Positions 24,591 through 36,209 of a stretch of 64,000 nt of DNA are shown piece by piece; positions within the stretch are counted from its first letter, which is position 1, and each line of letters opens with the position of its first letter. A model generated the notes under the pieces. It saw only the letters and a list, made by a program, of their open reading frames with translations. It was not told where the DNA came from and made no database searches. The position numbers were made by a program, and so were the translations under genes. This stretch comes from Planococcus citri (lineage: Eukaryota; Arthropoda; Insecta; Hemiptera; Pseudococcidae), in the NCBI RefSeq assembly GCF_950023065.1, contig NC_088677.1:76037469-76101468 (forward strand). The letters run 5' to 3'.

Positions 24591-25895
24591 TCGTTCGCGA
24601 ACGATTCGCTCCACAGAGATTGAATCATTCGCATACAATTCGCCAATTCCAAAAATTTTCGATGTTTAAACTATTTTTCTATTTTTTAAAAAAATTATGT
24701 CAACTGTTTCCAATAATTCTCATTATATTGTAAATGATTCGTTCACGAACGATTCATTGTATAACGAATGAAGCATTCTCATTACCAAGTGACGAGCATA
24801 AACTAAAAACTTTCATCACATTCGATTTTCCTTCAAAAACTCGATTATTTTCAGAAAATTTCACTTCAATTTGTATCATTCGTTCGCGAACGATTTGCTC
24901 GTCAAATGAATGAATCATTGTTTGAGATTATGCCGGTTCTAAAATTTCATTGCATTTTCTACCATTTTTCTCCTCGTTCTAATAAATTTCACTCCGGTTT
25001 GAATTATTCGTTCGCGAACGATTCGCTCTATAGTGAATGAATTATTCAATTACAATTCGCTGATTCCAAAACTTTGTAACCTTTCAAGCAGTTTTCCTTC
25101 TAAAAGTTACGTCAATTAGTGTTTCTACTAATTTACATATCATTGTGAGTTGTTCGTTCGTGAACGATTCGTTCCATAACCATAACGAATGAATCATTCT
25201 ATTACCAAGTGAGCCCAAACTTTCATCTCAGTTTACCGATTTTCCCTTTAAAAACTGGTCGCCGATTGTTTTCAAAAAAATTGGTTCAATTTGAATCATT
25301 CGTTCGCGAACGATTCGTTCTACAATGAATGAATCAGTCTCTTACAAAGTGATTCAAAAGTGTTATCTTTGAACGATTTTCCCTCCAGAACTCGTCGCCG
25401 ACTGTTTCCATAAAAAGATCGACTTCAATTCGAATCATTCGTTCGCGAACGATTCGTTCAATAATGAATGAATCAGTCTCTTACAAACATACAAAGTGAT
25501 TCGAAAATGTTATCATTGAACGATTTTTTTCTTCTTCAAAAACCCATCGTCGATTGTTTCCAAAAAAAATTCAACTTCGATTCGAATCATTCGTTCGTGA
25601 ACGATTCGTTCAATAATGAATGAATCAGTCTCTAATAAAGTGACTCGAAAGTTCCATCATATATTTCAAACGACTTTTTTCAAAAGAACTCATCGTTTAT
25701 TGTTTTCAATGAATTTTACTCAGTTTTAATCATTCGTTCGCGAACGATTCGTTTCATCAAGGATGAATCATTCCGCAATAATTTTCTGGTTCCAGAACTG
25801 TATTGCATTTAATTGACTTTCCTTCAAAAATCTAGTATCGATTGTTTCGATAATTTTCATTTCATTTTAAATTATTCGTTCGCGAATAATTCGTT
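24591..25895. repeat. dispersed palindrome array, left arm (10 units of about 143 bp)
   Basis: The palindrome TCGTTCGCGAACGA, or one-base variants, begins at 24591, 24739, 24880, 25008, 25154, 25300, 25439, 25591, 25734 and 25876. Spacing is 128-152 bp. Each is followed by 'attcgttc(t/c)ataatgaatgaatca' and preceded by 'caattcgaatca'. The units are reverse complements of those in the 28.3-31.5 kb arm, in mirrored order. Confidence 0.92.
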
Positions 25896-25939
25896 CTATA
25901 AAGAACGAAATATTCCATTTCAAAATTTAACAAAAGGAT

Positions 25940-28270
25940 ATTTTCTTTTCAATTATTCTAAATGACAGTCACTCACAATCATCCTCCTCCTCTTCCTCCT
26001 CACAATTTTCAAATAAGCGTCAACTTTGGACCCACCTCAGCCTGTTAGCAACTTCGAGTTGAGCATTCTCATATCTTCCCACTAAAACTGACTAATTTAC
26101 AGCTCCAACTCGAGTAAAATTTCGCCCCATAGGATAACTCCACATAATTGTGTGCATATACAACCGACATTTGTAGGCTTACGACGCAGCAGCCTCCAAA
26201 TACCTCAGTACCTTTTTATTTTTTACAAATATATAAACACCTTGTTTCCTGTCCAATATGATCAACGTGTCAAACTTTCCCTATACAATATATCCAGTCA
26301 TATTTCAACACGATTTAGCACGCTTCGATGATATTGTGAAAATTGACAAATTCGACTTAAAAGTCTTCTCTTCACTGTACGCGCGCGAATAGTATAGAGA
26401 GCTCTATGAATAGCTTCACAAATGATAGTCCGCGTCTAAGGGAGGGCTTCGTATACGGTGGGAAAGTAATTTCCAGGTTTAGAAAATGATTCGGCCCTGG
26501 GATAAGGTGCGCGAGGTGTGAGTCAACGAAACCAAAGTATAATCTATGAAGGAAAAAAACATCTATCACTAGCACCAAAATACCTCTTATAAAGATCCAT
26601 TATCTTATACCATACTATACGAAAACCAGGGCGCTAATACCCTCGTGTTTCTCCAGATGAAGCATAACAAATCCATGAGCGAGAGGTGAGTGTGAGTCGC
26701 ATTCAACATGCAAAATACCACATTCAAAAGCCATCAGCTGAGTAAGACATTCATCGACCATGTCTTTATTATTACCTATGTGTATTATGTAACGACGAAG
26801 AAACAGCAGCACAAAAAGATGAGCAAAAGGTACCTTTGAATTAGGTTTATAGGCGCGCGTTAATGTACTCTATCTATCTACTGTTATATTATACTGGTGG
26901 CAATATATAGGAGAAAAAAATTTCCAGCTAAAAGATGATGCACACGTAGGGTAAGGGTACATCTATATCTGTTATATACAAAATGGTAAACAATAGAAGG
27001 ACTAGATTGATACCTGGGGAACCGAGTATACTGCATAAGACCACCCGCTAAATCTATATATCTTCAGGGGTCTTAATTCCCCGGATCTCACCTCATTCGT
27101 AATCTTGGCCGTGGTCGATGTATCCCAGGTGTGTTCTTTTATCTTTCAACTGTATAAACGCCACTTTGTCACGAATACATCTCACTACCAGCAGAGAAAC
27201 CGATTCGATGACAGATATATCTTTATCATTCGACGATGCTGTTTTGTATCAACTGTTTTCTTTCGATTCGTCTCTTGCTGTACTCGAGTATTTTTTATTA
27301 CTCGGGTATATGGTTATTATTTTCGACTATTTCGAGCCTTTTTTCCACATAATATCAAATATGGTAATATTTATACCCTCGAGTCTCGTATGTTCTTAAC
27401 CTTTTTTAATATGTAATATTTGTGCATATTTCTGGTGTCAAAAAAGTGAGCTGCTGTACAAATTGAACTGGTATCAGTCTAGAGACTCGAGAGGACATTT
27501 TTTCCTTCGTATATTTATGAGAAAATGCTCGGCTAACTTCGCGAATTCCATAGGTCTATTATTGGCAGATTAATTCGTGAAGCTTCCTCATGCCCTTCCC
27601 AACTGCTCAAATATCCTATAAAATAAATCAACGACACGATCGAGAGTAAATACTTATACCTGTTGAGCTAAATTAACAATTCCACCTCACCCTTTGCTTC
27701 CTGGCTCTCCATCGCTTAATCAATTGCTCTATTTCCGTACTGTTATCGTTTTATTTCATTCTTTCTTTGTAATGCGAGTTGAAGAATAAAGAAAGAAACC
27801 AACTTCGATGATATCTTAATCCTTCTTATTCTCCCCGGCCTTGAAATTTTTTGACATGCCGAGTTTCAATGAAATATACATATAAATTGATGGCTGCTGC
27901 CGACGCTGCCGCAGCCGCCGCCGGTGCTGTGCTGTGCTGTGTATTTCAACTCGCGTGATGATTTACGAGTGATTTTTTTTTCTGTTGTTCGAATTCTTGG
28001 CCAGTTTTGTTACAAATATACTGTGCGTACTGTGTACGATTATGCAGTCGTCGTGATTTTTGTTACGGTGGTCATTAGCGTTGAAAATTGTGAAATATTG
28101 CCATTTTCGAATACTTGCCTGTATTGTAAGTATAGATGGAGGTTACAGGTTATTTAATAAAAGTGAGCAAAATCGTAGACAACTTTTTTTTAAATCCGAG
28201 TCCAAGATATGGAAATTGGGAGTTTTCGGAATACGAGAATTGATTATGAAATGTGCTAGTCGAACGAATA
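25940..28270. other. unique spacer between the two palindrome arms
   Basis: Unique sequence with CpGs. It includes the GCN-rich run at 27893-27941 and a CCTCCTCCTC run near 25981-26000. A minus-strand frame at 26615-26812 has fairly protein-like composition but no recognised motif. No exon is called. Confidence 0.4.
27893..27941. repeat. GCC/GCTGT-rich simple repeat
   Basis: A short GC-rich run of GCTGCC, GCCGCC and GCTGT units, unusual for the surrounding base composition. Confidence 0.8.
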
Positions 28271-28279
28271 CGTTCGAAA

Positions 28280-31200
28280 AAATACTCAAAAGTGGATCAA
28301 GTCGATCGCGAACGAATAATTTAAAATGTAATGTAAATCATTGGGAACATTTGATGTAATTTTCCGAAGTATTATCGCGAAATTTTAGAATGTAAGCGAA
28401 TTATTCATTTATTTTATAGCGAATCGTTCACGAACAAATGATTTAAATCAAACTGAAGTGGAATTTACTGGAGACAATCGACGATGAGTTTTTATGACAT
28501 GATCAGTCAGAATTAATTAATGAAGACTTGATTTTAAAAATTAGCAAAAATTGTGATTCGAAATTGATTTCAAAATTATCGGTTACAATCAACAGCGAGT
28601 TTTTACTTTTTAAAGCAAAATCGGGTGAAATGTGATGGCACTTTCGGTTCATTTTGTGAGAGAATGATTCATTCGTTATCGCAATCAACGATAAGTTTTT
28701 GAAGAAAAATCGCATTCGAAATGCGATCAAGTTTTGAAATAGACAAATTGTTGTAGAATGATTCATTGATGATTGCGCATTTGCGCGAATCGTTCGCGAA
28801 CGAATTATAAATTCAAAATTTATGAATAGCATCTGTAAAAATTAACAGACAGGTTTTTTGAAGGAGAACTGTTCAAAATAAATGATGAAATTTTCGGGTC
28901 CCTTTGTACAAGAATGATTCATTCATTAGGGATGGAATCGTTCGCGAACGAATGATTCAGATTGAAGTGAAATTTTTCAGGAAACAATTGAAATCAACAG
29001 TGAGTTTTCGAAGAAAATTTTATTAAACTATGGTAAAACCTTTGGATCCTTTGAACGAGAATCATTCATTCGTTATAGAGCAAATCGTTCGCGAACGAAT
29101 AATTCACAATGTAATGAGAATTATTTGAAACATTTGATGCAATTTTTCTGAAGATAGGAAAATTGTTAAAATATTACTAAATAGTGAAATTATTACTTGA
29201 AGTAATGAATTGTAAGGTGAATGGCTCATCAGTCATCACTTCTCTATGGATCGAATCGTTCGCGAACGAACGATTCAAATTGAAGTGAGATTTTCTGGAA
29301 TCAAATTACAAGTACCTTTTGAAAAATATCAACGGAGCGTGAAATTTTGAAATGGAATATTTCGTTCTTTATAGAACGAATCATTCGCGAACGAATAATT
29401 CAAAATGAAATGAAAATTGTCGAAATAATCGACACTAGATTTTTGACAGAAGGTCAATTAAATGCAATACAGTTCTGGAATCAGAAAATTACTGCGGAAT
29501 GATTCTTCCATGATAAAACGAATCGTTTGCGAACGAATGATTAAAACTGAGTAAAATTCATTGAAAACAATAAACGATGAGTTTTTTGAAAAAAGTCGTT
29601 TAAAATATGTTGAAACTTTCGAGTCACTTTGCAAGAGACTGATTCATTCATTATAGAACGAATCGTTCGCGAACGAATGATTCAAATTCAAGTTGAATTT
29701 TTTTGGAAACAATCGACGATGGGTTTTTGAAAAAAAAAATTGTTCAAAGATAACGCTATCGAATCACTTTGTGGTTTGTAAGAAACTGATTCATTCATGA
29801 TAGAACGAATCGTTCGCGAACGAATGATTCGAATTGAAGTTGAATTTTTTTGAAAACAATCGGCGACGAGATTTCAAGGGAAGATTGTTCAAAGATAACA
29901 CTTGCGAATCACTTTGTATGAGACTGATTCATTCATTGTAGAACGAATCGTTCGCGAACAAATGATTCAAATTGAATCAATTTTTTTGAAAACAATCGGC
30001 GACGAGTTTTTAAGGGAAAATCGGTAAAATGAGCGAAAGTTTAGGCTCACTTGGTAAGAGAATGATTCATTCGTAATAGAACGAATTACAATGAAATGTG
30101 AATTAGTAGAAACACTTGAGTACCTTAGAGTCAAACCCAGAATTCTCCAAATTTTTCAAAAATGAGGTTATGATTGTTTTGGGTACAGTTAGTAGGTACG
30201 CATCGATTGCCATTCTCCGTTTTTACCTATCTGACACAATGACGCAGTCAGGGGGGTCCAAAGTACCAGGTCAGAGTCAAATTCCGAAAAATGTCCAAAA
30301 TTTTCAAAAATGAGATTATGGTCGTTTTGGGTACAGTTAGTAGGTACGCATAAATTGCCATTCAACATTTTACCCCATTCGATACCATGATGGTTAGGGG
30401 GTCCAAAGTACCGGGTTCGAGTCAAACTTTGAAAAAAATACTTCAAAAAAAAATTTTTTTCATTCTAGTCGACTATAAACAACCTTGAGATACTTTCAAC
30501 AGACTTGAATCTAGAATTATCCCTCATTTTATCATGCATTTTCGTGTATTTTCGATATTTTTTACAGACTTGGAGTCAAAACCAGAATTCTCCAAAATGG
30601 TATCGTGAATTACTGCTATGGAAAGACTTGAAAAAAATTTTTTTTTTGTGAATTCGATTGTTACCCGAAGCACTATATATAGGCGAGATCAGAAACCTGC
30701 TACTACTGATTCCCACCTTTCATCAGTTTTTTGCGTTTTTCTCAAAATGGTGAAAAGTGGAGAATTCTGGGTTTGACTCTAAAGTACTCACTTGACGGAT
30801 CTTTTAGAAGGAAAACTGATTGAAATGGTGAATTGTGTGCGAATGATTCATGCTCTATAGAGCGAATCGTTCGCGAACGAATGATTCAAACTGAAGTGAA
30901 ATTTCCTAAAAACAATCGACTACAAGTATTTGAAGGGAGAAAGCTCAGGCTCACTTTGTAAGAAAATGAGTCATTTTCCATAGAGCGAATCGTTCGCGAA
31001 CGAATGATTTCAAATATAATGAGAATTATTTGAAACATTTGATGTAATTTTTCAAAAGATAGGAAAATTGTAAAATATTATTATCATGTACTAAATTGTG
31101 AAATTACCTAGAGTAGTGAATTGTAACGTGAATGGTTCATTCATTATGGATCGAATCGTTCGCGAACGATGAACGAATGATTCAAATTGGAGTGAAATTT

Positions 31201-31505
31201 TCTGGAAAGACTGGAATCAATCGACGACGAGTTTTTGAGGGAAAAATCGTTCAAAATGAAATGAAAATGTAGGCTCACTTTGTAAGAGAATGAATCATTT
31301 GTAATACAGTGAATCGTTCATGAACAAATCATTCATGTACAATTCTATGAAAATTATTGGAAATATTGAACGTAATTTTTTACAAAATAGGAAGATTGTT
31401 TAAATATTGCAAAATTTTGGAGTGTGCGATTTGTATTCGAACGATTCATTCACTAAATAAAACGAATCCTTCGCGAACGAATGATTCAAATTGAAGTGAA
31501 ATTTT
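28280..31505. repeat. dispersed palindrome array, right arm (about 14 units, inverted relative to the left arm)
   Basis: Clear palindrome cores begin at 28424, 28790, 28938, 29085, 29256, 29381, 29523, 29663, 29810, 29948, 30867, 30990, 31156, 31314 and 31467, some with one or two changes. Units near 29381, 29523, 29663, 29810 and 29948 match left-arm units at 25876, 25734, 25591, 25439 and 25300 as reverse complements, including their private flanking sequence. The next unit (about 30083) has lost its palindrome and is followed by a transposon insertion. The arm extends about 1 kb further inward than the left arm. Confidence 0.9.
30118..30789. mobile_element. 672-bp MITE-like element inserted in the right palindrome arm
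   Basis: The ends are 31-bp inverted repeats with one mismatch, starting GAGTACCTTAGAGTCAAACC on the left and ending in the reverse complement of GAGTACTTTAGAGTC on the right. The flanks repeat ACTT on both sides, extendable to CACTTGA because of shared bases, so the target duplication is 4-7 bp. The interior has a tandem duplication of about 148 bp ('gttttgggtacagttagtag' near 30175 and 30324). There is no coding frame for a transposase. The left arm near 25100-25135 is the related site without the insertion ('gaaacactaattgacg' as reverse complement). Confidence 0.85.
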
Positions 31506-31945
31506 CTGGAAACAATCGACGACGAGTTTTTGAAGGAAAATCGTCTAAAATGAGAAGAAATCTTTCAATACACAAATTTTCAAAAGCTTTTGCATTCATC
31601 GGTTTACATCATTCTGTAGGCAAATTTCCAGTCGAACTCCCTCCCCCTTCCCCTCTCAAATCCATATAGTTTCGTTTCTAGAAATAGAGCCAAAAATCAG
31701 ACAGTGGTCATATCGGAAGCTCGAACCCCAAATCAAAAATCTCAATTTCTCCTCTCCTCGCAGAATTGCGTGTAAAAATCGATTGGCAACACTGCCAGTA
31801 TAGTAGCCGGAGGAACGAGCACCAGCACAGGCAAAGCACCGCATAGTGCATTTGCTCTCAGCATCGCGACGATAAAAGCGACTTACGCAGATATGGAGAG
31901 GTAGCAAGTGGCAGCAACATCGATATAATGAAGTCGAATAAATCA

Positions 31946-31954
31946 GCGCCCTCT
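31946..31954 (-). promoter_or_regulatory. CTCF-like motif AGAGGGCGC (minus strand)
   Basis: The + strand GCGCCCTCT reads AGAGGGCGC on the minus strand and fits the AGRKGGCGC core of animal CTCF sites. It lies in a unique, CpG-containing stretch within the large wg intron. It is a short motif and may be chance. Confidence 0.25.
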
Positions 31955-32431
31955 GTAAGTTGGGGGCCGACTACTACCGCAGCAACAACACACAACACGG
32001 TGCACGCGGGGCTCACTCATCGGCATCGTCGTGGCCGCCGTACAAATAACGCCCTAACCAAATTAATCGGCTACACTTGGCACAATTAATTTAATATCGT
32101 TGACAACATATTGAACCAGTTGAGGAAGCCAACAAAACAAAATATTCTATAAATTACGTCGGGCGGCGGATCGGACGGGTAAGTGTACACCTTGGGAGCG
32201 AGCGAGACGGACGAACCAGTATTATAAAAGTTATGCTTCTGTAAATGTCTCGTGGGTAACTGGTTTTTTGTGTTCGATGTATGGATACGCGTAGCATATC
32301 CATTAAGATAATAAAACGATGGAAAAAATTAAAAAGTAATAGAAAAGATGAAAAGACTTCCACAGCACGCTGAAACCACTGCGCCGTCGCCGCACCGAGG
32401 ACCGAGAGGTACTGGTTTTCTCGCCGCTGCA

Positions 32432-32447
32432 GATGATGATGATGATG
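32432..32447. repeat. (GAT)n microsatellite
   Basis: Five GAT units within a GCCGCC/GCAGCC-rich stretch. Confidence 0.85.
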
Positions 32448-32864
32448 CCGCCACCGCAGCCAACTTGCCGACATTACTAGCACCAGCGCCGAACTTCAAA
32501 TATGTGAAATATTCCCGACTGGTTAATATTACCTATAGTATAATATGCTGGAAAAGTATCCATATCGCATTCACCATTCAGTTGGCTCGATTTAGTACCT
32601 AGGCGAATCCAATTCATACGTATCTCTCAATACGCGAATGCGGATGTGCAACTGCACCAACCTGTGCTGCATTCATCCGTCAACTCGCCTAAAAAGCTTA
32701 ATTTGTGGATTTAGGACTCGTCAGAGTCAGATGAAGAGGTATACAAGTAGAAGCAGAAGAGTAGCCGTAGCCGGAAAAAAGGTCGAGCGGAGGTGGAAAG
32801 TTAAGATATAAAACGTGTGACTTTTATGGCTCCTTTCACCGCGCCATAGCCGTATATATTCGAA

Positions 32865-32889
32865 TGACGACGACGATGATGATGATGAT
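32865..32889. repeat. (GAC)n(GAT)n microsatellite
   Basis: A run of three GAC units followed by about five GAT units. Confidence 0.88.
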
Positions 32890-33954
32890 TCTGTGTATAT
32901 CTCCATGCTCGTTTGGTATTCGGCGTTTAATAATTCTCTTTTATAATGCGATAACATCAACGAGCATATTTAATATTATGTATTAAACGGTATAATCTAC
33001 CGAGAAAATACAGCTAGTTCTCTCATTGTACCTACAACAAGAGTATCCTGGTATAACTTTGTGATGCGAAGGCGACCTCGTCACATACCGCGACCGCGAC
33101 CACCAGATTTGGTATACCTACGTTTAAATTATGTATTTGTGTACTTTACGTACGTACTATAAAAGGGTTTAAACCTCCTCAAGCAATTTTGTAGTATTTG
33201 GTGCGGTTTTGGGCGATTTGGTGAAAGAGGTGTAAAAGCAAAGGAAACTCGTTGAGTTCGGTATAGAGGTTGAGAAAGGTGAGAGTTTCTCGAGAGAATT
33301 GCGATTAGAATTTATTACGGAGACATGATTCTCATTCGATAGAATTTTCTGAATTATTTGAGGCGTTAGCAAATCCTTGTCGCTGATTCCATTGGCTTTG
33401 AAAGCAGTCAAACTTGATGAATGGGGTAGGGGGATTTTTTGGGAGACTGGTTCGTTCGATTTTTTTCACAAATTCAATTCATACCTATACTTCATTTTTT
33501 CAAAAAATCTACGTAGATATACCACTCGTAAAAATGTTTAATATTTTATCAAATTTCTCAATTGGTCATATCTTGGGATTCGTTGACAAATTGGGGGGGG
33601 GGGGAGGAGATGATTTTCTCATATGTTTATCTACACATTGGTAAAACACCTCAAAAATGCAAAAATTTTCATTTTTTAGGTTTCTGGCGGCATTTTTGCA
33701 ATAATTGCCAAACTTGTAATTTTTTTCTCGAAAATGAAAAAAAATGCCAGTCCAATTTTTTTAATATGTTATTCTACATGAAAAGGACTAAAACTGAGAA
33801 TTTTTCAGAATTTTTAATCGCGGACATCATGGTCACATTCAAAGTATAAGTTTTGAAATCGATTTTTTTCAAGTTTTTGAAAGTGGCAACACTGATTTTG
33901 ACGTCATTCGCCAACTACGGCTTCTCAAAGTACTTCAATTTGAAGCAAAAGTAT

Positions 33955-35860
33955 AACCGGAGTTGGAAAACCGAAATTCATTCCGCAAACTAATTTCAAT
34001 ACGCTACGAAGTCGACTACAGGTGAATTTCAAGTCGTTTTGGAGCCTCCAGCGATTTTTTGAAAATTACTGGAGCCTCCAGTAGATTTTTGAAACTTGAA
34101 ACTTCATCAAATGGAGATGGAAAACCAAAATTCATTCTGCATACTAATTTCAATACGCTACGAAGTCGACTACAGGTGAATTTCAAGTCGTTTTGGAGCC
34201 TCCAGCGATTTTTTGAAAATTACTGGAGTCTCCAGTAATGGCTATTCTTTTTTTTGGAAACTTGAAATTTCCAAAAAGTAGCTGGAAGCTTCAAAACCAT
34301 TTGAAACCACCATGCAGTCTACATACTTCATATCATATCGACATTAGTTTGCGGAGTGAATTTCAGCTTGCTAACACCATTTGATAAAATATGTTGTTCA
34401 ATAATTTGGTGGACACTCCAGTAATTTTCAAAAATTTGCTGAAGGCTCAAAAATGACTTGAACCTACTCAGGAAGTCGTCTTCAGAGAGTGTTAAAATTG
34501 GAGTGTATGAGTAAATTTCGGCTTTCCATCTCCGTTTGATGAAATTTCGGGGAAGTTTCAAGTTTCAAAAATCTGATGGAGACTCCAGTCATTTTCAAAA
34601 GTTTGCTGGAGGCTACAAAATTCACCTGAAGTCGTCTTCAGAGGGTGATAAAATTGGAGAGCAGAGTAAATGAGGAAATTTCAAGTTTTGAAAATCCACT
34701 GGAGGCTCCAGTAATTTTCAAAAAGTTTCTGCAGGCTCTAAAATGACTTGAACCTACCTGAAGTCGTCTTCAGAGGGTGTTAAAATTGGAGTGCATGAGT
34801 AAATTTCGGCTTTCCATCTCCGTTTGATGAAATTTTGGGGAAGTTTCAAGTTTTAAAAATCTGATGGAGACTCCAGTCATTTTCAAAAGTTCGCTGGAGG
34901 CTCCAAAATTCACCTGAAGTCGTCTTCAGATGGTGATAAAATTGGAGTGCAGAGTAATGAGGAAATTTCAAGTTTTAAAAATGTACTGGAGGCTCCAGTA
35001 ATTTTCAAAAAGTCGCTGGAGACTCCAAAACGACTTGAAATTCACCGGCAGTCGACATTGAAATTAGTTTGCAGAGTGAATTTCGAGTTTCCATCTCCAT
35101 TTTGATGAAATTTTGGGAAATTTCAAGTTTCAAAAATCTACTGGAGGCTCCAGTAATTTTCAAAAAGTCGCTGGAGGCTCCAAAACGACTTGAAATTCAC
35201 CTGCAGTCGACATTGAAATTAGTTTGCAGAGTAAATTTCGGGTTTCCATCTCCATATTGATGAAATTTTGGGAAATTTTAAGCTTCAAAAATCTACTGGA
35301 GGCTCCAGTAATTTTCAAAAAGTTGCTGGAGGCTCCAAAAGACATTAGTTGCAGAGTAAATTACGGCTTTCCAACTCAATTCGATAAAATTTTGGGAATT
35401 TCGAGTTCCAAAAATCCGCTGGAGGCTCCAGAACTGCTCAAAACGGTTTGAAACAGTTTCCAATCGATTTGGCATGTCGAAAATAGGGTATGTCTCAAAT
35501 TTCAGCTTTTCTGGTCAATTTGGTAAAATTTTGATTTTTCCCTCATTTTTGGCCTAAATTTGATGCTCAAAAATTCACCAAAAATCGAAAAAGGCACTTT
35601 AGCTCTTGAAATTTTGACAGGTGATAAATTTTGCCTGATCTTTCGATCTACCTTTGTACGGTTTGAAAAATTTCGTGCAAGTGCTATGTTGGAACGCAAA
35701 ATCTGCGATTTCGGTTGACCTGTCAATCAAAATTTCAAAATGGTCGCCATTTTTTTTAGGACAAGGACTAGAAATGTTCCTTATGACTCCCCCTTCAAGA
35801 AAAAAGTTGTCCCGGAGGATTGACGAGGGGGGAGGGGGTGCAATAGATCCTTATGATGGC
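33955..35860. mobile_element. fold-back element family, copy 2 (left end truncated)
   Basis: The right arm (about 35380-35860) follows the right arm of the complete element at 7975-10029. It carries 'aaaacggtttgaaacagttt', 'ttggcatgtcgaaaatagggt', the AAAATGG(C/T)CGCCATTTT block and GTTGTCCCGGAGGAT. The interior has several CTGGAGGCTCCAG units with 'acctgaagtcgtcttcagag'. On the left only the inner part of the arm is present, in two tandem copies of about 149 bp from about 33990. The outer left terminus is missing, so the copy is probably immobile. No coding capacity. Confidence 0.8.
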
Positions 35861-36084
35861 TCCACGTGACGACAACTAGAATTTCCTAAAAGTCTAGGTT
35901 TTTGTCAAAAACGCCAAAAAGAACTTTTTTTGAAATTTTTGTCAGAAACATTTGAGAAGACTTTTAGGCAATTTTGGCAAAATACTGCCAAAAAGTCATT
36001 AGTCAGTGAAACCATAATACTCCGGAAGCTTATATTGGTAAGCGAAAAAGTTATTTGATCAGAACATCGAATTTGCTAATAAAC

Positions 36085-36205
36085 AGAGGTCGATGGAATC
36101 TCCTAAAATTTCATCACATCCAACCATAAAAGCACTACAGATATTGTTCCTAGACTCTGAAGAGACGATTCCAATCACTGCTGAAAACTTCTGAAACGAG
36201 CTGAA
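36085..36205. repeat. dispersed 'ggaatctcctaaaatttca' repeat, single copy
   Basis: 'ggaatctcctaaaatttca', 'cataaaagcac', 'atattgttcctagactct' and 'gattccaatcactgctgaaa' match the two tandem copies near 41.66-41.96 kb in the same order and orientation. Confidence 0.65.
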
Positions 36206-36209
36206 ATCA

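Larger units (their letters stand above)
31506..33950. other. unique island, CpG-containing, then A/T-rich sequence
   Basis: About 31640-33400 is unique with CpG-containing stretches (31970-32050, 32390-32490). It contains two GAT-type runs and one insulator-like motif. About 33400-33950 is A/T-rich with a G run (33591-33606). Opposing frames of about 75-110 codons have no recognised domain. Confidence 0.4.

Noticed and set aside
26615..26812. Minus-strand 65-codon frame with protein-like composition
   Set aside because: No recognisable domain. It is short and isolated, and lies in higher-GC unique DNA where chance frames are expected.
23575..31505. CRISPR-like array
   Set aside because: Spacing and spacers are not uniform, spacers are related to each other, and the sequence is an animal intron.
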